Shown: positions 1 through 7,721, numbered from the stretch's first letter. The stretch: DNA of 7,785 bases from Bacteroidales bacterium (GCA_004555145.1 SFJB01000077.1:1-7785); one strand, 5' to 3'. The notes: generated by a model from the sequence alone, not told the origin. A program made the numbers and translations.

Positions 1-3000
1 GCTTGTTCCGAGATATATGTTGTTCTGTGCATACTTGAGAAAGCGTTTCAACCCGATCACTCCTTCTGCCTGCGTCCTACGCTCGTCAATCTCCTCGGGC
101 CTCAGTGTAGAAAAGACCTTCATCTCGTAACGGGCGCGGCTGATGGCGACGTTGAGGCGCCTCTCGCCTCCGGCCTTGTTCAGCGGTCCGAAGTTCATGT
201 ATACATGGCCGTCTCGATCCGGGCCGTAGCCGATGCTGAACAGGATTATATCCCTTTCGTCGCCTTGTACGTTCTCAAGGTTCTTGATGAAGATGGGCTC
301 GGAGGACTCGCGGTTCCTTACTTCCAACTCGGGCCGATCGGCAATCTTCTGCTCGAAGAGGTCCTCTATCAGATTACTCTGCGGCTTGGAGAAAGCCACA
401 ATGCCTATGCTTCGTTCGGGCTGCCTCTCCATGCACTCGATGGCCTCCTTGACGATAGCCTCCGCCTCGGCCTGGTTGGTCCTTGTCCTGCCATAGTCGT
501 AATAGCCATCGACATGCTGCCATGTCACGTGCGAGACCATGTCGTCGGCGGACGGGAACGTGACCAGGCGTCCTTCGTAGAAGTTCTGGTTACTGAAGGC
601 AATGAGACTCTCATGCTTGGAACGGTAATGCCATCTCAGGTATCGGGTAGGCATGGACAGGGAGATGCAATCGTCCAGGATGCTCTCCAGGTCATCGATG
701 TCGGCGTCATCCTCATCGGTAACGTTCGCCGTAAAGAAACTGGTAGGCGGCATTTGTTTCGGGTCACCTACGATGATGGCCGACTTGCCTCTGCAGATTG
801 CACCCACGGCTTCGCCGGTCGGGATTTGGCTGGCCTCGTCAAACACCACCAGGTCGTATTTCGGGCCGTCGATATCGATGTACTGGGCCACACTCAGCGG
901 GCTCATCAGCATGACCGGGCACAGGCGAGGCAGGACCGTGGGCATCTGATCGATGATGTTCCTGATAGTAGTCCCCTTGCCCTTGCTGGCGATGCGCTTA
1001 CGGAGAAGGGTGAGTTCGCCGCTCAGTTGCGGGTCTCTTGTATCGGTAGGAATACGGGCAGACAAACGCGCCACCAGTTCCTGCCGTGTGAGCTGCTGGA
1101 ATTCGCAGGTCAGACGGCGGTACTTGTCTATGACCAGCGAGAAGGACATACCGTTGAACTGGCTCAGGGAAGGGTCGCGCTGAATGACATCCATCGCCAT
1201 CTGTCTGTAGCAGGCGGCGCGAAAGCTGTCGCAGATGTCTTCCGTTGCGACGCCGTCTTTATGTCTCATGATTGCCTCCTTCAATCCGACTGCCTCTAGG
1301 GAGGAAATGATTCCCGCATATTTTTCCCAGTCTGGGAACAGATCCATCGAGCCTATCCATCTCTCGGACGCTTCCTTCAGTGCATCAATGTCTTCCAACA
1401 GTGAATCGCTGACGGAGGCAAATGCGCTGAATTTCTTCCATTTATAGTCGGCCTCAATGTACTGCCTAACGGTCTTGTTGACGAACTTCATGGCCTTCCC
1501 GCGTTCAATCTGCCGGGCTATTCCCTCGATAATCTGCGGTAGCTGCGGGATCATGCTCTCCAATGTATCCCCCATTACGACATATGAAGTCTTTTGCGGA
1601 CGCCTCGGCTTGGGCAAGAGTCCGTAAAAAGGGTGCTCCCTAGGTTCCATTCCGAGAATGACCCTTCCGGAGTCCAGTGACTTGATGGTGTCGCAGAAGG
1701 CTTCGAGATCCTCTTGTTTCATACCCTTGGTGAACTCTTCCGGTATGGACAGGGGCGTGGCGTTAAGGGACAGGTAACGGTTGATGCAATCGTGAAGCGA
1801 CAGTCCTGACGCTTGCTTGCGGTGGATGGACTCCATTACACCGTCGATTTGAAGGCGCAGGGAATAGAGGGCGTCGGCGGTGCGTTGGAACTCCTCGGGC
1901 CGTTTCTTTCCCGCAGCGTCCAAGGCGTCCTGCATTTGTTGCAGGAACTGCTGCTTGTCCATCTTGTTGGAATGCAACTGAAGACAGAACGGTGCAAGGC
2001 CTATCGTCGCCAGGCGAGACTGGACCACCTCGAGGGCGGCCTTCTTCTCAGCCACGAATAGTACCCGCTTGCCGTGGTATATCGCGTTGGCGATGACATT
2101 GGTGATAGTTTGGCTCTTCCCTGTGCCTGGAGGACCGAAGAGAATGAACGAGCGCCCGAGGTCCGACTCGGCCAGCGCCTCGAGCTGTGACGAGTCGGCA
2201 TCCAACGGCACGGCCATCTGGTCGGGGCGCATAGAAATATCCATCCGACGTGCATCGGCCGCCTCTCCTTCCTCCGGTATTAGAAGACGGCCGGCGACAA
2301 GGGATTGGATAAGTTGGCTGTGAAGAACCGACTCGCTGTTGGCGTGGATGTCGTTCCACATGACGAACTTGGAGAAGGAGAAGATACCGAGGACTGAATC
2401 CTCCCTGACCGTCCATCCCGTTTGCTCGCTTATGGCGTGGCGGAAAATGTGAAGGACCAGGTCGACGTCCACGCCTTGAGCATCCTGCGGGAGAGGGGAC
2501 ACCCCCTCCACCTTCATGGAGAACTGATGCTTGAGCAGTTCCATCAAGGTCATGTTGAGAATCACCTCTTCATCCCGCTTGCGGATGACGAAGGCTCCTT
2601 TCTTCAAGGGAACTATGTTTACTGGAACGAGCAGGATAGGGGCCTCGTACATGCGGCCACCGGTGGTTTCGTTCCAGACAAGGGTTCCCAAGGTGAGAAA
2701 GAGAGGATTTACGCCACTTTCCTCCAAATTGCTGCGTGTTGCGCGGTAGATCCCCTTTAGTTCCTTCTGCTCCAGGATGAACTCCTTCCCGGAGTGAAGA
2801 TCGTCCTCCAAGGCTCCGATGTCATCGTGCACGTAGGTGATGGCATTCTTGCCGAGCCGCATGTTGAGGAGGTTGTTGCGTAAACTCAAATCAAGCAGTT
2901 TGCGCTCCCACAGACGCAACTTGACAAGGGCCTCGCCCGAAACTTCGGGCGTTTCCGAGCGGATAATCCGCTCGACTTCGGAAAAAGTCTCATTTAAAGA

Positions 3001-3117
3001 CCCGAAGAGTGATGACAGGCGAGCCTGGCTGGATGAAGAAAGGTCCAGGTTCTTAATCTCGCGCTCTAAAACGGAAGTTTGCTTATGGAAAGCGTCCAGT
3101 GATTGTCTAATTGCCAC
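1..3117 (-). CDS. DUF4011-type superfamily 1 helicase (C-terminus outside window)
   Basis: An uninterrupted minus-strand frame runs from GTG 3117 off the left edge, giving 1039 codons. I translated it by hand. Residues 70-85 carry WERKLLDLSLRNNLLN, the DUF4011 signature. SF1 ATPase motifs follow in order: Walker A GPPGTGKS at 328-335, then FVAEKKAALEVV (motif Ia), Walker B DEASQ at 760-764, GDPKQMPP at 784-791 (motif III), WHYRS at 829-833 (motif IV), QGDER at 951-955 (motif V) and AISRAR at 991-996 (motif VI). The roughly 420 residues between Walker A and B form a large helical insertion. Every key residue is present, so an active ATP-dependent nucleic-acid translocase is expected. Relatives usually continue into a Vsr/MTES_1575-like nuclease and often DUF3320; neither could be seen here. 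Proteins of this type are known in antiphage defence (as I recall, Hhe), but others have unknown roles. It is the third gene of the operon. Confidence 0.9.
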   Translation of the reverse strand, partial: MAIRQSLDAFHKQTSVLEREIKNLDLSSSSQARLSSLFGSLNETFSEVERIIRSETPEVSGEALVKLRLWERKLLDLSLRNNLLNMRLGKNAITYVHDDIGALEDDLHSGKEFILEQKELKGIYRATRSNLEESGVNPLFLTLGTLVWNETTGGRMYEAPILLVPVNIVPLKKGAFVIRKRDEEVILNMTLMELLKHQFSMKVEGVSPLPQDAQGVDVDLVLHIFRHAISEQTGWTVREDSVLGIFSFSKFVMWNDIHANSESVLHSQLIQSLVAGRLLIPEEGEAADARRMDISMRPDQMAVPLDADSSQLEALAESDLGRSFILFGPPGTGKSQTITNVIANAIYHGKRVLFVAEKKAALEVVQSRLATIGLAPFCLQLHSNKMDKQQFLQQMQDALDAAGKKRPEEFQRTADALYSLRLQIDGVMESIHRKQASGLSLHDCINRYLSLNATPLSIPEEFTKGMKQEDLEAFCDTIKSLDSGRVILGMEPREHPFYGLLPKPRRPQKTSYVVMGDTLESMIPQLPQIIEGIARQIERGKAMKFVNKTVRQYIEADYKWKKFSAFASVSDSLLEDIDALKEASERWIGSMDLFPDWEKYAGIISSLEAVGLKEAIMRHKDGVATEDICDSFRAACYRQMAMDVIQRDPSLSQFNGMSFSLVIDKYRRLTCEFQQLTRQELVARLSARIPTDTRDPQLSGELTLLRKRIASKGKGTTIRNIIDQMPTVLPRLCPVMLMSPLSVAQYIDIDGPKYDLVVFDEASQIPTGEAVGAICRGKSAIIVGDPKQMPPTSFFTANVTDEDDADIDDLESILDDCISLSMPTRYLRWHYRSKHESLIAFSNQNFYEGRLVTFPSADDMVSHVTWQHVDGYYDYGRTRTNQAEAEAIVKEAIECMERQPERSIGIVAFSKPQSNLIEDLFEQKIADRPELEVRNRESSEPIFIKNLENVQGDERDIILFSIGYGPDRDGHVYMNFGPLNKAGGERRLNVAISRARYEMKVFSTLRPEEIDERRTQAEGVIGLKRFLKYAQNNIYLGTS

Positions 3118-3137
3118 AGATGAAATATACGTGATTA
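3118..3137 (-). other. 20-base spacer and choice of the GTG start for the helicase
   Basis: The helicase frame opens just after an in-frame TGA at 3159-3157, and the only canonical start before its conserved N-terminal motif is GTG at 3117. The first in-frame ATG, at 2862, lies after the WERKLLDLSLRNNLLN signature and would remove it. No Shine-Dalgarno sequence precedes the GTG. The gap from the peptidase stop is short enough for coupled or shared translation on one transcript. Confidence 0.55.
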
Positions 3138-4991
3138 TTACTTTGTCTGTATAGCATCAATCAAACAACCTTTCTGATTCACCCTGGCCTGGATGCGGGA
3201 ACTGATAGAACCGCTTGAGTGGTCGTAATTGTAGAGGTAGCCTTTCTCTGGGTTGCCGTTGATGTCGATTGTCTCATAGCTCTCCACGCTATGCAGTTCG
3301 CGAGGCTCCACGCCAAGCTTGTTGTAAAGGTTACGCGTAATGGTTTCGTGGATGGCCCTGAGGTTGGAGTCCACCAGCCCCCTAACCTCTTCGAGGAAGG
3401 ACATAGTGCCACTAGTCTGCTTTTGGGCCACCATCACCACAGTGCGTTTCATTCTACGGAATGGAATCGGTCTATGCTTGGAGCCGTCGTCTTCCTGTAT
3501 TCCGGCAATGGCTTCCTCGTCCGGCATGGTGCGGAGCTTGGGGTTGCCGTATAAATTGAACATCAGCATAGTGCCGAGGATGTACTCATCCTCTTCCACC
3601 ATACGGCTGCTATTGTAATAATCACACTTAGCCTTGAGGAATGCCTCGCCGGCATTCAGTTTGCCAAGGCATTCATATTCGGAGAACCGTGCCATGAACG
3701 TTTCGCTGTATGCTGCCGGCTGAATACGCCAGGTGCCGTCGTGCTGGAAATGGCCGCATTTACCGAGTGCCGGAACACAGGAACCGCAATAAAGGAGAAT
3801 TCCATGGCTGTATATAGCACTCAAGAGCATGCTCTGCTCACGGGTATACTTGATGTACCTGCCTCCCCAGCACGCCACGGTATTGAACACCTTCGCGCTG
3901 GTGCGATTTAGCATATCTATGCTGAAAGCAAGACCTGTGCTGTAGAAACCTGAGTGGTTCGGGTCACATGAGCCATGGAGGTTGAAAACCAGCATATCTG
4001 CTTCGGAAAGCTTATTGAAATACTGATCTTTCAGATTCTCATCCATGTCTTTCATTATATTCGGAGACAGGAACATATTGTCCAGCACGACGTCCTCTTC
4101 GTTATCCATATGCTCGGTAGGAAGGTTGCGGGACATCTCGCGGCTGGCAGGAATCCAGTCGGAGTTTGAGGTCATAACAGCGCGGCCTATCCTTATGCCG
4201 TCACTCTCCGCCATCTCGATGCAGGAATCCAGATAATCTCCGAGGTCGCTTTCCGGGGAGGTTTCAAGGGATCCCGTCTCAAGGGGCAGCCTGGCAACGT
4301 TGCAGCGCGCGCGGCGGAAATCTAGGAAGTCCAGTGATAACTGGCCGAAGAAGCAGTAGAAGATATCAGCATACACGTGGTCCTCATAGTCATTCTCATC
4401 CCACTCCGTGTTCCCGTTACAGGGATTGGCTACAGCGGGTTGGGGGATGACATCGTTGCCTCCGATAATGAACAACGAAAGATGCGGGCCGGCTTGGATG
4501 CTATTCTCATCCATAAAATTCTCCAGCGACTCGCTATAGTCCATCCAGGATGCTCCGTCCATTCCAGTCTCATACTCTGCCATATCCAGCAGATGCCAGG
4601 TTATGCCCTGCTCCTCCGATTTATCTATGAATCGAATCAGAATATCTTCAATCTCCCCGCTGTCGACATCATACTTTTCTGCGAGCAGCACGGTGTCGGT
4701 CCACAGTATGCCTTCGTTCTCGTCGCTGTCATTCCAACCGGCGGGCACACTGTCGCCAGCAGCCAAAGCCTGTGATGAATCATCCTGCTCATCTGCGTTA
4801 AAATTATATCCGCAGTTGGGGCAGAAGTTGGCATCCGCTTCCATTTGCGTTCCGCATTCCGGACAAAACTTAATTTCTCCAGGAGCTTCAGGGTTGTTGT
4901 CTCTGTTCGAAGATTGTTCCCCCGTACCAAACCTTGACAGATGCCTGTCAAGGCTCGATTGTAAATCGTTCAAATACTCATCAATATTCAT
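3138..4991 (-). CDS. Zinc-ribbon, caspase-fold (C25 gingipain-like) peptidase
   Basis: This is a 617-residue protein. After a short amphipathic N-terminal helix it has one zinc ribbon (C43/C46/C57/C60, CxxC-x10-CxxC) and an acidic linker. Residues about 95-490 resemble the clan CD C25 peptidase fold. Visible elements are a strand with LFIIGGNDVIPQP near 173-185, the predicted catalytic His in LVFNLHGSCD (H339), the predicted catalytic Cys in VFNTVACWGG (C374), the downstream LLYCGSCVPALG, then AGEAFLKAK from 447 and MFNLYGNPKLR ending near 487. A His-to-Cys spacing of 35 suits caspase-fold enzymes. No signal peptide or membrane segment is seen, unlike secreted gingipains, so an intracellular proteolytic role is inferred. 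Residues about 500-617 form an extra domain I cannot name. It lies 24 bases after the scaffold gene and 20 bases before the helicase start. The fold call is strong; substrate and activity are unknown. A CHAT-type relative is the main alternative. Confidence 0.8.
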   Translation of the reverse strand: MNIDEYLNDLQSSLDRHLSRFGTGEQSSNRDNNPEAPGEIKFCPECGTQMEADANFCPNCGYNFNADEQDDSSQALAAGDSVPAGWNDSDENEGILWTDTVLLAEKYDVDSGEIEDILIRFIDKSEEQGITWHLLDMAEYETGMDGASWMDYSESLENFMDENSIQAGPHLSLFIIGGNDVIPQPAVANPCNGNTEWDENDYEDHVYADIFYCFFGQLSLDFLDFRRARCNVARLPLETGSLETSPESDLGDYLDSCIEMAESDGIRIGRAVMTSNSDWIPASREMSRNLPTEHMDNEEDVVLDNMFLSPNIMKDMDENLKDQYFNKLSEADMLVFNLHGSCDPNHSGFYSTGLAFSIDMLNRTSAKVFNTVACWGGRYIKYTREQSMLLSAIYSHGILLYCGSCVPALGKCGHFQHDGTWRIQPAAYSETFMARFSEYECLGKLNAGEAFLKAKCDYYNSSRMVEEDEYILGTMLMFNLYGNPKLRTMPDEEAIAGIQEDDGSKHRPIPFRRMKRTVVMVAQKQTSGTMSFLEEVRGLVDSNLRAIHETITRNLYNKLGVEPRELHSVESYETIDINGNPEKGYLYNYDHSSGSISSRIQARVNQKGCLIDAIQTK

Positions 4992-5015
4992 AGTAGTTGG
5001 ATGTCGTAGTCAATA
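4992..5015 (-). other. 24-base intergenic spacer, SPFH-like gene to peptidase gene
   Basis: The spacer between the TGA of the scaffold gene and the ATG of the peptidase gene reads TATTGACTACGACATCCAAC plus TACT on the minus strand. It has no Shine-Dalgarno sequence, promoter or terminator hairpin. The short distance and shared strand support one transcript. Confidence 0.6.
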
Positions 5016-7637
5016 TCACATCCTGTTACCGCACTCGGGGCAGAAAGCATCACCTTCGGGCACCACCGCGCCACAAGCGGGGCAATGACGTCCCTTGTGC
5101 GCTGAAGGCTGCTGAGGTTGGGGGGCTGCAGACTGAGGCCCCATTGCATCTGCCTGATGAGCTATGGTAGTATACCTTAGCGACTGGTCCAACGTGTGAT
5201 CCATGCGATCCTGCTGTCGGCGCGCATCTTCCTTGTATTCATCGGCCCGAAGCTGCTGTGCGGCCAGCTGAGCTCCACCGACGCCCATCATTCCCTGTTG
5301 CATCATCTCGGCAATCTTGAGCATGGTCTCCTGGCTCTGGTTACCCTGTTGCTGCTGCATCTGAATCATCTTCTCGTACAATTCCTTTTGCACCTGTGCT
5401 TCTCCATCCTTGCTATAGGCATTTGCCATAGCAACCTGTGCATCCTTGTCAAGATGGGATAACTGGGCAGCACGGATCTGCTCGGCGGTCATATTAGCAT
5501 AATTGAGTTCGACGTCAGTATCCATCTTGTGGATTGACTCTGCAGAGCGATTCACCTCTTGAAGTTCGCGCAAATCATCTTCATCCATTTGACGCATCAT
5601 TTCTATCGCACCTTTTTGCTTACGCTCAAGAATCTCAATATCATCGAACTTGTCCTGGCGAGCCAAATCGTGTTCGCGCACACGCTGCTGCCACTCGGCT
5701 TCACGACGACGTTCCTCCTGCTGCCAGTCGAAGTCTGTTTCACGGATGCGTTTCTGCCAAGCGTATTCATCCTCCTGCTGAGTGCGGGTCCAGTTGCGGT
5801 TGTATTCCTGCTCCTCGTGCATCCACTCACGTTCACGCTGCTCGTCCTCGATACCCCAGTCGCGACGGCGCTGGAGGTCTTCGCGCTCCCAGTCGTGGTC
5901 CTGCTTCTGGTCATCCAGGGCCCACTGGGCCTTGAGGCGGGCGTCATCCACGCTCTGCTGGTGCTGGATGCGCATAATCTCAGTTACGGAGTCGCGATCA
6001 ATCTTATTCTGTGCCAGGGCGTCCTCAAGCGCTGCCATCTCGTCCTCCTTGACCAGGCGACTTTTCTTGAGGTCCAGCAGGGCCTCATACTCTTCCTCCT
6101 GGCTTTTCGCCTCGCGGAGACGCTTCTGGGCATTGAGCATGAGCACGAACTGCTCCATCTCATCATCGTGAAGGAGCTGGTCGCGGTTGATCTGCTGGAG
6201 GGCATAGCGGAGTTCCTCTTCGCTGGTGGCCTTGTCTATTTCCTGTTTGTTGGTCTCAGCTGCAAGCCGGTTGCGGAACTCTCCGGTGCGCTGAAGATAT
6301 CCCAGCTCTTTTTCGGAGCAATAAAGTTCGCGTTCGACAGCGCGGAAGCGCTCAAAGTCTGAGGAACGGTCGGTTATCTGGAGAACGCGGGTGCATTGGA
6401 TCCCCTGGAGCTGCTGGTTGATGGCTTGCTGGATGCGGTTGCCAAGGTTGGCCACTACGGGCTCAGGAAGACCATCCTGCTGGTAGTCGAGGTTGCGCAG
6501 CATCTGGTTGACGGCGTTCTGAACGGGCATCATGCACATCTGCTGGATTTGGTTAGTGGTGACGCTGGACTGGTCCGCCAAGTAATTGCGGAGAAAGTCA
6601 TTGATATTCATCACCTGCATCTGGAGCGACACGCCTATCTCGACATCAACGAACTTTGTGGGAACAGTAAAGGGGACGTAATCGATGCCGCCGTCGTTGT
6701 TCTTGTTGCCGCCGAAAGTAAGGTTGAGTACCCGGTCGCTAACGAGGTAAGCGCGGATGAGTTTAACCTGTGTTTTTGCTTTTAGTATCTTGTCCACCTT
6801 CTGCTGGCGGGCCTGGCGCTTCTGCTCAGTTTCTCCCTTCTTGACTCCAAAGAAGAAACGGCGAACAGTGTCGAGCCCTATGCCGATTGAGCCTACGAGG
6901 CCACGTTCGGCGAAGGTCTGCTTATCCTTCTGCTCCTGACTCTTCACTTTTCGCTCCGCCTCTTCGCGATCGGCTTTCTTTTCAGCTTCGCTCTTTCTTG
7001 GGAAGGTGTAGGCTCCACCAGAAAGCGTGCCGACAAGTTCTCCATCCACGTATACGAGGGCGGTGCAGCCTTCCTGGATGATGACGCCCTTGAGGCCTTC
7101 TACCTCGTTGAACTCGGCCTCGGTAACCAGACGTGCAATCTGCCCGGGCTGTATGTTCCAAATAGCGCGGCCGCGTACGACGTCCACCCCGTCGATAGCT
7201 TCACGGTTACGGCGGTCACGGGCGCGCTCCGCCTCGTCCTCAGCTGCACGCTGAGCGCGTTCTGCGGCTCGTTGGTCACGCTGAACTTGGGTGATTTGCC
7301 CATGATCATCGCGGGCCTGGCGTCGTACCGCCTGCTCCTGCTCACGTGCAATCTCACGGTTGAGATTGCCACCGGTAATAGCATTAGCTACAGCACGCAC
7401 CCCGTCAGTAAACCAGCCTTTCTGGCCCGGTTGGCCTTGAGGTGTCGATCCAACAGGTGTTCCGCACTTTGTGCAGAACTTCTGTCCCGGCTTGAGCGGA
7501 GTTCCGCATTTGGGGCAAACGGGGGATGAGTCGACCTGCTTGGCTACGGGTTGGGGGTTAGCATTGACGGGAGTACCGCACTTCGTGCAGAACTTTTGGC
7601 CTTCTTTCAATTCGGCGCCACATTTAGAGCATTTCAT
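5016..7637 (-). CDS. Zinc-ribbon / SPFH-like scaffold protein with Trp-hendecad coiled coil
   Basis: This 873-residue protein starts at ATG 7637, immediately ahead of a zinc-binding motif, so a later start would break the fold. Two zinc ribbons open it (C3/C6/C17/C20 and C41/C44/C55/C58) and a third closes it (C852/C855/C866/C869); all are CxxC-x10-CxxC. Residues about 94-147 are an Arg/Glu/Ala-rich helix. Residues about 150-450 resemble the band-7/SPFH fold: GVIIQEGCTALVYVDGELVG near 184-203, then an amphipathic region ending around ITDRSSDFERFRAVERE from 421. A long charged helix follows, with Trp at 572, 583, 594, 605, 616, 627, 638 and 649, then a Gln/Met-rich stretch. I see no signal peptide or membrane segment, so it is probably cytoplasmic. 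SPFH proteins form large rings or cages, so a scaffold or sensor role is inferred. It is the first gene of the operon, 24 bases ahead of the peptidase gene. The zinc-ribbon calls are firm, the SPFH call is moderate and the function is unknown. Confidence 0.85.
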   Translation of the reverse strand: MKCSKCGAELKEGQKFCTKCGTPVNANPQPVAKQVDSSPVCPKCGTPLKPGQKFCTKCGTPVGSTPQGQPGQKGWFTDGVRAVANAITGGNLNREIAREQEQAVRRQARDDHGQITQVQRDQRAAERAQRAAEDEAERARDRRNREAIDGVDVVRGRAIWNIQPGQIARLVTEAEFNEVEGLKGVIIQEGCTALVYVDGELVGTLSGGAYTFPRKSEAEKKADREEAERKVKSQEQKDKQTFAERGLVGSIGIGLDTVRRFFFGVKKGETEQKRQARQQKVDKILKAKTQVKLIRAYLVSDRVLNLTFGGNKNNDGGIDYVPFTVPTKFVDVEIGVSLQMQVMNINDFLRNYLADQSSVTTNQIQQMCMMPVQNAVNQMLRNLDYQQDGLPEPVVANLGNRIQQAINQQLQGIQCTRVLQITDRSSDFERFRAVERELYCSEKELGYLQRTGEFRNRLAAETNKQEIDKATSEEELRYALQQINRDQLLHDDEMEQFVLMLNAQKRLREAKSQEEEYEALLDLKKSRLVKEDEMAALEDALAQNKIDRDSVTEIMRIQHQQSVDDARLKAQWALDDQKQDHDWEREDLQRRRDWGIEDEQREREWMHEEQEYNRNWTRTQQEDEYAWQKRIRETDFDWQQEERRREAEWQQRVREHDLARQDKFDDIEILERKQKGAIEMMRQMDEDDLRELQEVNRSAESIHKMDTDVELNYANMTAEQIRAAQLSHLDKDAQVAMANAYSKDGEAQVQKELYEKMIQMQQQQGNQSQETMLKIAEMMQQGMMGVGGAQLAAQQLRADEYKEDARRQQDRMDHTLDQSLRYTTIAHQADAMGPQSAAPQPQQPSAHKGRHCPACGAVVPEGDAFCPECGNRM
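5661..5924 (-). repeat. Eight-unit 11-residue (33-base) tryptophan repeat
   Basis: Inside the SPFH-like gene, eight consecutive 11-codon units each begin with TGG (Trp). The codons start at 5924, 5891, 5858, 5825, 5792, 5759, 5726 and 5693 on the minus strand. The other ten positions vary and are mostly Glu, Asp, Arg and Gln, so DNA identity between units is low and the pattern is one of protein structure. An 11-residue period is the hendecad, which gives a nearly straight or slightly right-handed coiled coil. Strict tryptophan at one position makes a continuous aromatic stripe along one helix face. The period continues after W649 without Trp. Confidence 0.9.
7462..7598 (-). repeat. Tandemly duplicated zinc-ribbon coding unit
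   Basis: The bases at 7462-7484 and 7576-7598 match at 21 of 23 positions. They encode the same QKFCTKCG segment in the first and second zinc ribbons, 114 bases (38 codons) apart. Both differences fall at third codon positions. The two ribbons also share the GTP that follows and the EGQKF/PGQKF approach. This points to an internal duplication of one ribbon unit kept under protein-level selection. Confidence 0.75.
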
Positions 7638-7721
7638 GGTGTATGTTTTTTTGATTATTAACTAGTGAAAAAATATGCAAATTAAAAAATGAGAAACCGC
7701 GCATGGCTTAGCCTATAACAT
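7638..7721 (-). promoter_or_regulatory. AT-rich leader and probable promoter region of the operon
   Basis: These 84 bases separate the upstream TAG from the ATG at 7637. On the minus strand they contain T-runs, a TTTG at 7681-7678 and, 17 bases downstream, TAATAATC at 7660-7653. This is a poor match to the Bacteroidota sigma pair (TTTG near -33, TAnnTTTG near -7), so the exact promoter is uncertain. The bases just before the ATG (AATCAAAAAAACATACACC) are A-rich with no Shine-Dalgarno sequence, as is usual in Bacteroidota. A short palindrome, GGCT-A-AGCC on the minus strand, lies at 7713-7705. Its one-base centre makes it a poor hairpin and at most a weak operator candidate. Confidence 0.3.

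Noticed and set aside
205..1299. A 364-residue plus-strand open frame
   Set aside because: It is antisense to the helicase region holding Walker B to motif V. The minus-strand reading has all SF1 motifs in order and the plus frame has no recognisable domain.
2001..2416. Minus-strand frames of 84 and 122 residues
   Set aside because: They overlap the helicase coding frame in other phases across its Walker A region and show no domain of their own.
5661..5924. Regular 33-base spacing suggesting a CRISPR or tandem DNA repeat
   Set aside because: Only the Trp codon recurs exactly. The intervening bases differ between units and the frame is continuously coding, so this is a protein-level repeat.
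5559..6362. A 267-residue, Leu/Val/Phe-rich plus-strand frame that looks like a membrane protein
   Set aside because: It is the antisense of the Glu/Arg/Gln-rich coiled coil: complementary codons of charged residues read as Leu, Phe and Val. There is no independent evidence for a gene.
7678..7721. Possible intrinsic terminator after the upstream TAG (GGCTAAGCC palindrome, later T-runs)
   Set aside because: The stem is four base pairs with a one-base centre and the T-run does not follow it directly, so no stable hairpin forms.
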